DNA of 64,000 nucleotides from Microvirga sp. Mcv34 (GCF_024519725.1 NZ_JALJRK010000002.1:103038-167037), one strand, 5' to 3'. Shown: positions 53,131-61,803, counted from the stretch's first letter. Notes: generated by a model not told the origin, from the sequence alone. A program made the numbers and translations.

Positions 53131-54552
53131 CTACGCCTTTGCGCCGAGGGTACGGGCCGGGTTGACGGCGGGAGCCGGCGTGATGCCGGCGGTCCGGATC
53201 GGACCGCGCCCGGCCTCGGGACCGGTCTCGCCCGCATGCGGCGGCTTGCCCATGAGCTTCAGGATGTAGCCGGTGCCGGCCCCGAACACGATGAAGTAAA
53301 CCACGATGAAGGTGAGCAGCGAGGCGGCCACGGCCGGAGCCTCGAGCGGCGAGGCCGAGACAGCCGTCCTGAGCAGGCCGTAGACCGTGAAGGGTTGCCG
53401 GCCGACCTCGGTGGTCACCCAGCCGGCGATGACGGCCACGAAGCCTGACGGTCCCATCACCAGCGCCAGTCGATGCAGCAGGCGCCAGTCGTAGAGCCGG
53501 CCGCGCCAGCGGGCGATGAGGCTCAGCGCTCCGAGACCGAGCATCGCGAACCCGAGGCCCACCATGATGCGGAACGACCAGAACACCACCGGCACATAGG
53601 GCCAGTCGGCACGGTCGATCGTATCGAGTCCGTTCAACGGGGCGTTCAGGTCATGCTTGAGGATGAGCGAGGAGGCTTTCGGGATCTCGACGGCGTTGCG
53701 CACCGTGCCGGCCTCCTGGTCGGGAATGCCGAACAGGATCAGGGGGGCGCCCTCGGGATGGCTCTGGAAGTGTCCTTCCATGGCCATGACCTTGGCGGGC
53801 TGGTGTTCGAGAGTGTTGAGGCCGTGCATGTCGCCGGCCAGGATCTGGAGCGGCGCGACCAGGGCGATCATGCCCATGGCCATCGAGAACATCACCCGGG
53901 CGCCCTTGTTGGTGCGCTCGCGCAGGAGGTGCCAGGCACCGACGCCGCCGACCACAAGGGCCGTGGTGAGATAGGCGGCGAAGACCGTGTGGACGAGGCG
54001 GTAGGGGAATGACGGATTGAAGATGATCGCCCACCAGTCCCCCGGCACGAATTGTCCGGCCTCGTTGACGCCGAAGCCGACTGGCGTCTGCATCCACGAG
54101 TTCGCGGACAGGATCCAGAAGGCCGAGATGAAGGTGCCTATGGCCACTGCGAGCGTGGCGGCAAAATGCAGCTTGCGGCCGACGCGTCCCATGCCGAACA
54201 GCATGATGCCGAGGAAGCCCGCCTCCAGGAAGAAGGCGGTCATGACCTCATAGGCCATCAGCGGGCCGATGACGGGCCCGGCTTTGTCGGAGAAGACGGC
54301 CCAGTTGGTACCGAACTGGTAGGACATGACGATGCCCGAGACCACGCCCATGGCGAAGGCGAGGGCGAAGATCTTGAGCCAGTACTTGAACAGGTTGAGA
54401 TAGACCTCGCGCCCGGTCCACAGCCACAGCCCCTCCAGCACGGCGAGATAGCTCGCCAGTCCGATCGAGAAGGAGGGGAAGATGAAGTGGAAGGAAACCG
54501 TGAACGCGAACTGGAAGCGCGCCAGGAGCAGGGCGTCGAACTGGTCGAACAT
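53131..54552 (-). CDS. cydA: Cytochrome bd ubiquinol oxidase subunit I (cyanide-insensitive type)
   Basis: 473 residues. Haem and quinol sites: His in FTVSFHFIFPSFSIG (about 15-30), the quinol-binding region around GIPDQEAGTVRNAVEIPKAS, and GRQPFTVYGLLRTA. The Q-loop is short, as in the cyanide-insensitive CioA group, and length fits CioA rather than long-loop CydA. Bd oxidases resist sulfide, which suits the gene's position in a sulfide-handling island. It lies three bases after the GbsR-type regulator gene in a gbsR-cydA-cydB-small subunit operon. Confidence 0.97.
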   Translation of the reverse strand: MFDQFDALLLARFQFAFTVSFHFIFPSFSIGLASYLAVLEGLWLWTGREVYLNLFKYWLKIFALAFAMGVVSGIVMSYQFGTNWAVFSDKAGPVIGPLMAYEVMTAFFLEAGFLGIMLFGMGRVGRKLHFAATLAVAIGTFISAFWILSANSWMQTPVGFGVNEAGQFVPGDWWAIIFNPSFPYRLVHTVFAAYLTTALVVGGVGAWHLLRERTNKGARVMFSMAMGMIALVAPLQILAGDMHGLNTLEHQPAKVMAMEGHFQSHPEGAPLILFGIPDQEAGTVRNAVEIPKASSLILKHDLNAPLNGLDTIDRADWPYVPVVFWSFRIMVGLGFAMLGLGALSLIARWRGRLYDWRLLHRLALVMGPSGFVAVIAGWVTTEVGRQPFTVYGLLRTAVSASPLEAPAVAASLLTFIVVYFIVFGAGTGYILKLMGKPPHAGETGPEAGRGPIRTAGITPAPAVNPARTLGAKA

Positions 54553-54554
54553 TT

Positions 54555-55139
54555 TTACTTTTCCTTGGGGTCTTCGCGGCGGCTCTTCTTCGATCCGGGC
54601 ACGACGAAGAGGCGGTCTTTCATCTCCAGGATTTTCTGCACCTTCGAGCCGAGCGTCAGAAGCTGGATCAGGCGCTCCGTATCGAGCCGCTGCACATCGG
54701 CGTACCAGCCGGTCAGAAGCTCGAAGAGGTCGTGCATCTCGCGCATGCGCTCCTGGGCATGTCGCTCCTCGGCGCTGGCGGGCTCCTGCATGAGCACCTC
54801 GCGCAGGAGCGTCATGGTCGGGTCGATCTCACGCTTCTTGCGTTCCTCGACCAGCGTGCGGACGATCTGCCAGATGTCATCGGGGGTGGCGAAGTAGTCG
54901 CGGCGGTCACCGGGCTTGTGCTGGAGCCGCACGAGATTCCAGGCCTGCAATTCCTTCAGGCCCATGCTGACATTGGAGCGCGAGACGCCGAGCCGCTCGA
55001 CGATGTCCTCGGCGTTCAGCGGCTCCTTGGAGAGATACAGCAGGGCGTAGATCTGGCCGACTGTGCGGTTAATGCCCCAGCGGGAACCCATCTCGCCGAA
55101 ATGCAGCACGAAGGTTTGGACAAGAGGAGGGAGATTCAC
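54555..55139 (-). CDS. GbsR/MarR-type transcriptional regulator
   Basis: 194 residues from GTG 55139 (VNLPPLVQTFVLHFGEMGSR). The GbsR-type N terminus GEMGSRWGINRTVGQIYALL leads into a winged helix (LNAEDIVERLGVSRSNVSMG, about 40-75), with a long helical C-terminal part. An ATG at 55199 would add 20 residues translated from a 44-bp palindrome and its promoter, so the GTG, preceded by AGGA, is preferred. First gene of the cyd operon and probably its repressor. Confidence 0.88.
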   Translation of the reverse strand: MNLPPLVQTFVLHFGEMGSRWGINRTVGQIYALLYLSKEPLNAEDIVERLGVSRSNVSMGLKELQAWNLVRLQHKPGDRRDYFATPDDIWQIVRTLVEERKKREIDPTMTLLREVLMQEPASAEERHAQERMREMHDLFELLTGWYADVQRLDTERLIQLLTLGSKVQKILEMKDRLFVVPGSKKSRREDPKEK

Positions 55140-55140
55140 G

Positions 55141-55184
55141 GCGTGTCCTGAAATTTCAGAATTTTCTGAAATATCAGGACACGC
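55141..55184 (-). promoter_or_regulatory. 44-bp operator palindrome at the gbsR-cyd promoter
   Basis: GCGTGTCCTGAAATTTCAGA (55141-55160) and its near-perfect complement TCTGAAATATCAGGACACGC (55165-55184), one mismatch in 20, spacer ATTT. On the minus strand TTGACT (55199-55194) lies just upstream and the -10-like GATATT/TGATAT (55176-55170) is inside the palindrome; AGGA of the ribosome site lies at its downstream edge. Confidence 0.85.
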
Positions 55185-55285
55185 GTTGACATAAGTCAAG
55201 GATCGCCGGGTTCGGATGCTCGCTGCTCGCCTACGCCGGCCGGCAATATGAGAGGCGAAGCTCGGTCGGGCGATCGAGGATCCGG

Positions 55286-55729
55286 CTATCCGGCATCCGC
55301 CGATCGGTTGCGGGCAGCCGCCTCAATCTGAGGGCGCAAGGCCTCCAGGTTGTATCCGGCAGCCGCGGCAATCCGCAGAATCTCATCGGGCGAAAGGTGA
55401 GGGGCCGAAGCGAGGGCCCACAGGCTGGTGGAGCGGGTGCCGGTCCGGCAGAAGGCCAGCGTCGGCCCGGCGGCTGCCGTGAGGGCTTCCTTGAACGCCG
55501 CGACCTGTTCGGGGGATAGCTGGCCGGGAACGACCGGGATGTGCCGGTAGGCAAGGCCCAGGCGTTGCGCGGCCGCCGCAAGGGTCTCGCTCGAGGGTTG
55601 GTCCGAGGCTTCGCCGTCCGGGCGGTTGTTGATGATGGACCGGAATCCCGCGGCGGCGGCTTGCTCCAGGTCGTCGAGACGTAGCTGGGGCGCGACCGAG
55701 AGGTTGTCCGTGAGCTTGGCGAATGGCAT
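55286..55729 (-). CDS. DUF442 sulfur-transferase/phosphatase-like protein (Blh N-terminal type)
   Basis: 147 residues (TIGR01244-like). Start FAKLTDNLSVAPQLRLDDLE, conserved INNRPDGEASDQPSSE, and the active loop CRTGTRS with Cys94, like rhodanese or PTP loops. In many alphaproteobacteria this domain is fused to persulfide dioxygenase in Blh; here it is a separate gene, 48 bases after the TauE/SafE gene. It likely transfers or hydrolyses persulfide sulfur. Confidence 0.9.
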   Translation of the reverse strand: MPFAKLTDNLSVAPQLRLDDLEQAAAAGFRSIINNRPDGEASDQPSSETLAAAAQRLGLAYRHIPVVPGQLSPEQVAAFKEALTAAAGPTLAFCRTGTRSTSLWALASAPHLSPDEILRIAAAAGYNLEALRPQIEAAARNRSADAG

Positions 55730-55777
55730 GGATCGTCTCCTAGGGTTTAGACAATGGCCGCTGACGCTCTCTTAGCG

Positions 55778-56560
55778 TCACAGCAGGTTCAGGCTTTTGA
55801 CCAGCATGTAGATGGCGACGGCGAAGATCAGGCCGGCGAAGACTGTGTTGAGCAACCCTTTCCTGGCGGCGAGCTTCGATGCGAGGCTCGCGCCGAGCAG
55901 CCCACCCAGAATCCCGCCTCCGATGAACAGCCCGGCCAGGGTCCAGTCGACCAGACCCGAGAAGGCATAGTTCGTCGCCGTGGTCAGGCCGAAGCCGGTC
56001 ACCGCCACGAGAGAGGAGCCGACCGCGTAGAGAATCGGCATGCCCGTCGCCAGGATCAGCCCCGGCACGATCAGGAACCCGCCGCCGATGCCGAAGAAGC
56101 CTGAAAGGGCGCCGGTCGCGAGGCCGATGCCGACCAGCTTGAAAAAGTTCTCCCGGCCGAGCCGAACGCTCTCGTCGCCCTCGCCCGAACGCTTGCGCAG
56201 CATCAGGGCGCCGACCACCATCATCAGCACGGCGAAGAGGGCGAGAAGCTTCTGGCCGTCGACCATCTTACCAATGGTCGAGCCACCGAAGGCACCGATG
56301 ATGCCGGCAACCGTGAAGACTAGGGCGCAGCGCCATTTCACGTTTCTCGCGCGGGCATGGGTGCCCAGATTGACGGCCGCATTGGCCGCCACGGCCACGG
56401 CGCTCGTGCCGATCGCCACATGCGGGTTCGTGACCCCCACCAGATAGACCAGCAGTGGTACGGCCAGGATCGAGCCGCCTCCACCCACGAGGCCGAGCGT
56501 GAAGCCCACGAGGGAGCCCGAGGCGAGTCCGAGTGCGCTTTGAAGAAGCGAGAGCGTCAT
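55778..56560 (-). CDS. TauE/SafE sulfite exporter family protein
   Basis: 260 residues, about eight membrane segments. Pattern GSLVGFTLGLVGGGGSILAV, then VGVTNPHVAIGTSAVAVAAN and the second-repeat GFFGIGGGFLIVPGLILATG. Presumed exporter of sulfite, the product of the divergent persulfide dioxygenase. It shares a 100-base AT-rich promoter region with that gene. Confidence 0.93.
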   Translation of the reverse strand: MTLSLLQSALGLASGSLVGFTLGLVGGGGSILAVPLLVYLVGVTNPHVAIGTSAVAVAANAAVNLGTHARARNVKWRCALVFTVAGIIGAFGGSTIGKMVDGQKLLALFAVLMMVVGALMLRKRSGEGDESVRLGRENFFKLVGIGLATGALSGFFGIGGGFLIVPGLILATGMPILYAVGSSLVAVTGFGLTTATNYAFSGLVDWTLAGLFIGGGILGGLLGASLASKLAARKGLLNTVFAGLIFAVAIYMLVKSLNLL

Positions 56561-56602
56561 GGGTTCTCCTGGACCGCCATCCCTTAGATTAGATATTGCT
56601 TA

Positions 56603-56618
56603 TTTAGATATTCCTTAT
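56603..56618 (+). promoter_or_regulatory. Putative BigR-type operator at the tauE/pdo divergent promoter
   Basis: TTTAGATATTCCTTAT within an AT-rich stretch (56585-56635). Matches the bigR upstream site as TTTAGnnnnTCCTTAT. It lies between the two divergent starts and could control both. Confidence 0.6.
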
Positions 56619-56660
56619 ATATTGTCAATATCAATGCGAGCCCTCGAGGAGTTTCAGATC

Positions 56661-57545
56661 ATGTCAGGCCATCCCATCATCCGGGCGTTCTTCGACGAGC
56701 CCACCTATACGGTGAGCTATCTCGTGGCCGATCCGGCAACCAGAAAAGCAGCGATCATCGACCCGGTCTTTGACTACGATCATCCTTCCGGCACGGTCGA
56801 TACGCGCTCCGTCGAGGCGATGCTCAAAGCTGCCGAGGAAGCGGGCTACACGATCGAATGGGCGCTCGAGACCCACGCCCATGCCGACCACCTGTCGGGT
56901 GCGCCCTACATCAAGGCCAAGACCGGGGCGAAAATCGGCATCGGCGAGCACATCACCGAAGTGCAGCGCATCTTCCGGCCGATCTTCAACGCCACTGACC
57001 TGGACACCAGCGGCCGCGACTTCGACCATCTGTTCAAAGACCGTGAACACTTCCGCATCGGAGAGCTCGACGTGGAGGTGCTGCACACGCCCGGCCACAC
57101 GCCGGCCGACATCTCCTACAAGATCGAGGACGCGGTGTTTGTCGGCGACACGATGTTCATGCCGGATTACGGCACGGCGCGGGCTGATTTCCCAGGCGGC
57201 GATGCGCGCAAGCTATATCGCTCGATCCAGCGCCTGCTCGCGCTGCCGCGCGAGACGCGCCTGTTCATGTGTCATGACTACAAGGCGCCGGGGCGTGACA
57301 CTTATGCTTGGGAGACCACGGTCGCCGAGGAGCGGAACAACGTGCATCTGAAGGACGGTGTCACGGAGGATGAATTCGTGTCCATGCGCCAGACGCGTGA
57401 CGCCAAGCTCGCGGCGCCCCGGCTGCTGCTGCCCTCGATTCAGACCAATATCCGGGCCGGCAAGTTCCCGCCCGCCGAGGCCAACGGCGTGCGCTACCTC
57501 ATGATCCCGGTGAAGCTGAAAGGCGGCGCCGCGGAGGTTGTCTAA
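56661..57545 (+). CDS. Persulfide dioxygenase (MBL fold)
   Basis: 294 residues from ATG 56661 (GAGGA upstream); the frame is open back to 56559 but the extra part covers the AT-rich promoter. Metal-site motifs: THAHADHLSG (His72, His74, Asp76, His77), HTPGHTPADIS and VGDTMFMPDYGTARADFPGG; CHDYKAPGRDTYAWETTVAEE is the ETHE1/PDO-type end. It oxidises glutathione persulfide to sulfite. The gene ends four bases into the convergent AraC gene. Together with the DUF442 protein it makes the two halves of Blh. Confidence 0.95.
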   Translation: MSGHPIIRAFFDEPTYTVSYLVADPATRKAAIIDPVFDYDHPSGTVDTRSVEAMLKAAEEAGYTIEWALETHAHADHLSGAPYIKAKTGAKIGIGEHITEVQRIFRPIFNATDLDTSGRDFDHLFKDREHFRIGELDVEVLHTPGHTPADISYKIEDAVFVGDTMFMPDYGTARADFPGGDARKLYRSIQRLLALPRETRLFMCHDYKAPGRDTYAWETTVAEERNNVHLKDGVTEDEFVSMRQTRDAKLAAPRLLLPSIQTNIRAGKFPPAEANGVRYLMIPVKLKGGAAEVV

Positions 57546-58387
57546 GTGGATCGAGCAACCGGCTCGCTGGGCCGGTGCTTCTCCCCCAGGGGCACGGACG
57601 AGGCTGCTGCGCGTCCGCGCATGTAGGCCTGGGGGCTGCACCCCATCTCGGTCCGGAATGCGTAGACGAAGGCTGACGTCGAGCCGTAGCCGAGTTCTAG
57701 GGCCGTCCTGGTGACGTCCAGGCCGCCTCCCATGAGCTCCACCGCCTTGAACAGCCTCAGGCGCCGACGCCAGGAACGGAGGCTCATGCCCAGCTCGGCT
57801 TCGAAGCGGCGGGCCAGGGTCCGCTCCGACATGCCGAGTTCCCGGCCCCAGGCTTCCGGCCCGCGCGGATCGGATGGGTTCGCATAGAGGGCTTCACACA
57901 GGGCCGTGAGAGACGAGCCTCCGCGAGGCCAGGGAAGCGCTCCCGGGAGGGGGTGCGCCCGCCGGAGCTGATCGAGGATCAGGTCCGTGACCCGTCTCGC
58001 ATAGCCGTCACGATCCTCCGCTCCTGCGATCTCGGCAGCCTCGGCGATCAGGGCCTTCAGCAGGGGCGTGACGGCGAAGACAGTCGGAGCCGCCGGCAAG
58101 CCATGTCCGGCCTCGTCGGCGACCCAGAGAGAGCGGAAGTCCGCCCCGAGCAGGGAGCCGACCCGATGTCGCGCGCCGGTCGGCAGCCAGACGGCCTGCT
58201 CCGGCGAGATCGCAAAGGAGTGCCCCTCGCTCGCGACCGTGAGCACGCCGGAGATCGCATAGACCATCTGGTTCCAGCGGTGTGCATGTTCAGGGAAGGA
58301 ATGGCGCGCCGGGATCGACTGCGCCCGTACGGTGACCGGTTGCGGCGGCGCCAAGCCGGATGGCGCCTGAATGGTCTCCCAAGCCAT
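57542..58387 (-). CDS. AraC family transcriptional regulator
   Basis: 281 residues. An N-terminal cupin-like sensor (HSFPEHAHRWNQMVYAISGV, about 30-49) and a C-terminal AraC double helix-turn-helix (about 165-260: LGMSERTLARRFEAELGMSL, ELGYGSTSAFVYAFRTEMGC). It is divergent from the TTC38-like gene 126 bases away, with TTTGAC-GGATT-GTCAAA between them, and convergent to the persulfide dioxygenase. Confidence 0.92.
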   Translation of the reverse strand: MAWETIQAPSGLAPPQPVTVRAQSIPARHSFPEHAHRWNQMVYAISGVLTVASEGHSFAISPEQAVWLPTGARHRVGSLLGADFRSLWVADEAGHGLPAAPTVFAVTPLLKALIAEAAEIAGAEDRDGYARRVTDLILDQLRRAHPLPGALPWPRGGSSLTALCEALYANPSDPRGPEAWGRELGMSERTLARRFEAELGMSLRSWRRRLRLFKAVELMGGGLDVTRTALELGYGSTSAFVYAFRTEMGCSPQAYMRGRAAASSVPLGEKHRPSEPVARST

Positions 58388-58420
58388 ACTTGCCTCCTGT
58401 TTGGCCGTTTGTCGACATGA

Positions 58421-58437
58421 TTTGACGGATTGTCAAA
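58421..58437. promoter_or_regulatory. Inverted repeat between araC-type and TTC38-like genes
   Basis: TTTGAC (58421-58426), GGATT, GTCAAA (58432-58437). Possible operator or promoter element shared by the divergent genes. Confidence 0.4.
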
Positions 58438-58513
58438 ATACTGACAGGACATCTTTACGTATAGATGGCTGAAATGCGCCGATAGGTGCCTGCTCCAAAA
58501 CTAGGAACCTGCC

Positions 58514-59833
58514 ATGACCCGCTTCGACAGTCGGGGTCTGCCTCTCTCGACGACCTCCGATCTTGCAGCCGAACGCTATCGGCACGGAATCGACCTGCTC
58601 CTCTCGGCTTGGCCCAGCGCAGCGGAAATTCTGGAGGACGCCATCGCGGCCGATCCGAATTTCGCTCTCGCCCAAGCCGCCCGCGCCCGCCTGCACGCCA
58701 TCCGCAATGAGGCTGCCAAGGCCAAGGTGCTGATCGCGGCGGCGGAGGAGATCGTCGGCCGGCGCGGGACCGAGCGGGAGCGGAGCCATGTGGCGATCCT
58801 GTCGCTGGCCATCAACGGCCAATCGGCCAAAGCGCTGGAGCGGGCGCTCACCCATGCCGATGCCTGGCCGCGGGACGTGCTGATCCTGTCGCTGCCGCTC
58901 GGAGCCTTTGGGCTTTTCGCCTTCTCCGGAATGGCGGACCACGATCAGGCACGGGTCGATCTCTGCGAGCGCCATGCCCGGCATTTCGATGCCGACGATT
59001 GGTGGTTTCTCACCTATCGGGGCTGGGCCCATGCCGAGAACGGCAATGTTGCGCATGGCAGAGCCCTCACGCAGCGGGGCTTCGACCTGCGGCCCCGCAA
59101 CGCCAACGCGGCGCACGCGCTCTCGCACGCCATGTATGAGGGCGGCGCGCATGACGAGGCGGAGAGGCTGATCGCCGATTGGCTGCCGGGCTACGACCGC
59201 GCCGGAATTCTTCATGGACACATCGCCTGGCACTCGGCCCTCGGTGCCCTGGAGCGGGGCGATCCCGACCAGGCACTGGCGATCTATGACGACTTCATCC
59301 AGCCATCGGTAACGAAGGGCATGCCGGTCAACGTGGTCAGCGACACCGCCTCCTTCCTGTGGCGGCTCAAGGCTTACGGCCATAAGGTGCCGACGGGGCT
59401 GTGGGAGGCGGCGGGAGCCTATTCCGGAGGATACTTCCAGAAGGCCGGCTTCGCCTTCGCCGATGTCCACATGGCCCTCATCGCGGCCGCAACGGGCGAT
59501 CGGGCTGCGGTCGAGCAGCGGGTGCAGGATCTGATGGCATTGGTGGACGCGGGAGCACTCGCGGCCGGCCCGGTGGTGCCGGCGATCTGCCGTGCCGCCC
59601 TGGCTTTCGCGGAAGAGGATTACCCGACTTGCGCGCGCGTACTGGAGCCGGTCGCCGCTGAAGTCGTGCGCATCGGCGGCAGCGGAGCCCAGCGTGAGAT
59701 GATCGAGGATATGCTGCTGCTCGCCCTGATGCGCAGCGGCGAGGCCGTGAAGGCGCATGCGCTGCTCGACCGTCGCCTACACCGCCGCCCGTCGTCCCGC
59801 GACACACGCTGGCAGAGCCTGCTGGCCGCCTGA
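58514..59833 (+). CDS. TTC38-like tetratricopeptide repeat protein
   Basis: 439 residues, no signal peptide, all-helical with repeated Ala-rich TPR-like pairs (AAERYRHGIDLLLSAWPSAA, LAQAARARLHAIRNEAAKAK, SHAMYEGGAHDEAERLIADW). Resembles the tetratricopeptide protein 38 family, whose biochemical role is not known. Cytoplasmic. Probably controlled by the divergent AraC regulator. Confidence 0.85.
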   Translation: MTRFDSRGLPLSTTSDLAAERYRHGIDLLLSAWPSAAEILEDAIAADPNFALAQAARARLHAIRNEAAKAKVLIAAAEEIVGRRGTERERSHVAILSLAINGQSAKALERALTHADAWPRDVLILSLPLGAFGLFAFSGMADHDQARVDLCERHARHFDADDWWFLTYRGWAHAENGNVAHGRALTQRGFDLRPRNANAAHALSHAMYEGGAHDEAERLIADWLPGYDRAGILHGHIAWHSALGALERGDPDQALAIYDDFIQPSVTKGMPVNVVSDTASFLWRLKAYGHKVPTGLWEAAGAYSGGYFQKAGFAFADVHMALIAAATGDRAAVEQRVQDLMALVDAGALAAGPVVPAICRAALAFAEEDYPTCARVLEPVAAEVVRIGGSGAQREMIEDMLLLALMRSGEAVKAHALLDRRLHRRPSSRDTRWQSLLAA

Positions 59834-60184
59834 GGATTCCTCATGTCCTGAGTTGAGGCGAATGCGATGACTGCGCGTGTGCCATGCCCACGGATGGCAC
59901 GCGCCTGTTTCGAAAAGCGCCGATCCAGCTGCTCATTCCGAAGCTAGCGCATCAGCCGTTCTCCCGCGTACGGCCCGGCTCATCCTAATGGCTAGGCACT
60001 TGCAAACGTCGATGAAGTTCAGCCTGCGGAGTTTCGGTCATGTGCATGGACGCCTCATGCCACGGACAAGGGTGGTTGGCTCTATGGCCGCGGCGGCAAC
60101 GGCCAATTGCATCGCCGCAGTCTTAGCAAACAATCCTTGTCAGTGTACGCTTGTCCCTTGACCTGGAAACGGAAAGGTTGATCC
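59834..60184. other. Intergenic region without recognised content
   Basis: About 350 bases. A 94-codon frame at 59877 has no ribosome site or coding character. No terminator or repeat was recognised; an AT-rich patch before 60150 may hold the promoter of the next gene. Confidence 0.4.
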
Positions 60185-60850
60185 ATGACGCCTTCGCCGA
60201 TGTACGCCCTCGCGGACGTCTTCACCGAACCCGGCAATGTCGATCCGGAAACGCTCAACAATCTGGGCCCGCTTCGGCAACTGGCGGGACGCTGGCGGGC
60301 ACGCAAGGGCGTGGACCTCAATCCCAAGGCGGAAGGCCCGGAGCGGCGTGTTTTCATCGAGAACATCGACTTCCAGGCGATCGACCCGCAGGCGAACGGG
60401 CCGCAACTGCTGTACGGTCTGCGCTACCACATCCACATCACCACCGAGGAAGAGGACATCACCTTCCACGATCAGGTCGGATATTGGCTATGGGAGCCGG
60501 CCACCGGCCTCGTCATGCAGACCATCGCCATCCCGCGCGGGCAGGTCGTCCTCGCGGCGGGACAGGCGTCTCCCGATGCGGGCGAGATCGTCGTGACGGC
60601 AACCCGCGGGCCGACCGAATACGGTATCTGCTCGACGACCTTTCTGGAGCAGGCGTTTCGCACGGACAGCTACAAGATCACGATCACCTTCCATCCCGAC
60701 GGCAGCTGGAGCTACGTGACCGACACGGAGTTGCTGGTGCATGGCCGCGACACGCCCTTCGCTCATCAGGACCGGAACACGCTTCACCGGGTGGGAGAAG
60801 CGAAGCCCAATCCCCTGGCGGTGATTTTGGCCAAGCGAAAGTCTGGGTGA
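60185..60850 (+). CDS. Heme-binding beta-barrel (nitrobindin-like/FABP family) protein
   Basis: 221 residues, ATG 60185. The stretch LGPLRQLAGRWRARKGVDLN and following beta-rich segments (YGLRYHIHITTEEEDITFHD, VGYWLWEPATGLVMQTIAIP) match the FABP/THAP4 heme-binding-like barrel. The C-terminal HQDRNTLHRV contains candidate proximal His. The usual GxWxGxGxG is changed to GRWRARKG, so haem binding is possible but not certain. Confidence 0.8.
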   Translation: MTPSPMYALADVFTEPGNVDPETLNNLGPLRQLAGRWRARKGVDLNPKAEGPERRVFIENIDFQAIDPQANGPQLLYGLRYHIHITTEEEDITFHDQVGYWLWEPATGLVMQTIAIPRGQVVLAAGQASPDAGEIVVTATRGPTEYGICSTTFLEQAFRTDSYKITITFHPDGSWSYVTDTELLVHGRDTPFAHQDRNTLHRVGEAKPNPLAVILAKRKSG

Positions 60851-60910
60851 GCGGAATGTTGCGGCCTGACCCGAGCGGCAAGACATGTTCCGCATGAGGG
60901 AGTTTCAGGA

Positions 60911-61780
60911 ATGTCCGACCTCGCCCCCTTCCTGACGAGGCTCGTTCCCCACCTGGCCGAGGTGTCGGGCGTAGCCGGGATCGTGCTGGGCGGGTCCCGG
61001 GCAAGAGGAACGGCAATCGAGATGTCCGACTACGATATCGGGCTCTACTATTGTCGCGACGAGGCACTGGACACGGAGCATTTGCTCGCCACGGTCAGGG
61101 ACCTCGTCGACGATCCGGATGCGGCTGCCGTCACGGCTGTCGGGGAATGGGGACCGAGGATCGTCGGCGGCGGATGGCTGCGAATTCAAGGGCGCAAGGT
61201 CGACCTTCTGTATCGTAGCGTCGACGATGTCCGGGCCGTCATCGCTGAATGTTGCGAGGGGCGGATCTCGATGGCGTACCAGCCTGGTCATCCCCACGGC
61301 TTCTGCTCGGCCATCTGGATGGGCGAGGTTGCCCTGTGCCGCCCGCTCCATGATCCGCAAGGCACAATCGCCGCGCTGAAGGCCGCCACCTTGGCTTATC
61401 CCGATGCGCTCCGCTCGGCCCTGATCCGGACCTTCCTGTGGGAAGTGCCGTTCAGCATCGACAACGCGCAACTCGCGATTCCGCGGCGCGACAGGGCTCA
61501 TATCGCCGGGTGCTTCTATCGGGCCCTGGGCTGCATTGGGCAGGTCCTGTTCGCGCTTAATCGACGCTACCTGATCAACGAGAAGGGAGCACTCATCGAA
61601 GCTGCCGGGTTTCCCGACACCATCGAAGGATTGGCGGAGCGGGTCGATGCCGTTTGGGGCGCGCTTGGGACGTCCGAGTTCATGCCCGCCTTGGACATCT
61701 TGAGAGCACTCGACGAAGAGTTGCGGGGCCTTGTCCGGATTGCACTAGGCAGCCGCCTTGATCAGGACGGCTGCGTTTGA
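60911..61780 (+). CDS. Nucleotidyltransferase domain protein
   Basis: 289 residues. The polymerase-beta-like motif is GIVLGGSRARGTAIEMSDYD with the two catalytic Asp in SDYDIG (about 37-44); the third carboxylate may be Asp in KVDLLYRSVDDV. C-terminal helical half resembles DUF4037-type domains. No antitoxin-like partner is adjacent, so a free-standing enzyme of unknown substrate rather than a MNT/HEPN pair. It lies 60 bases after the barrel protein. Confidence 0.85.
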   Translation: MSDLAPFLTRLVPHLAEVSGVAGIVLGGSRARGTAIEMSDYDIGLYYCRDEALDTEHLLATVRDLVDDPDAAAVTAVGEWGPRIVGGGWLRIQGRKVDLLYRSVDDVRAVIAECCEGRISMAYQPGHPHGFCSAIWMGEVALCRPLHDPQGTIAALKAATLAYPDALRSALIRTFLWEVPFSIDNAQLAIPRRDRAHIAGCFYRALGCIGQVLFALNRRYLINEKGALIEAAGFPDTIEGLAERVDAVWGALGTSEFMPALDILRALDEELRGLVRIALGSRLDQDGCV

Positions 61781-61803
61781 AGATCCAAGAGGATGACCGA
61801 ATT

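Noticed and set aside
55140-55199. N-terminal extension of the GbsR-type regulator to the ATG at 55199
   Set aside because: The added 20 residues are just the translation of the operator palindrome and would put the promoter inside the gene.
60151-60897. 248-codon frame overlapping the heme-binding barrel gene
   Set aside because: Different frame of the same strand, Arg/Gly-rich; the barrel protein at 60185 has family features.
60911-61780. Toxin-antitoxin (MNT/HEPN) reading of the nucleotidyltransferase
   Set aside because: Too long for an MNT antitoxin and there is no adjacent HEPN gene.
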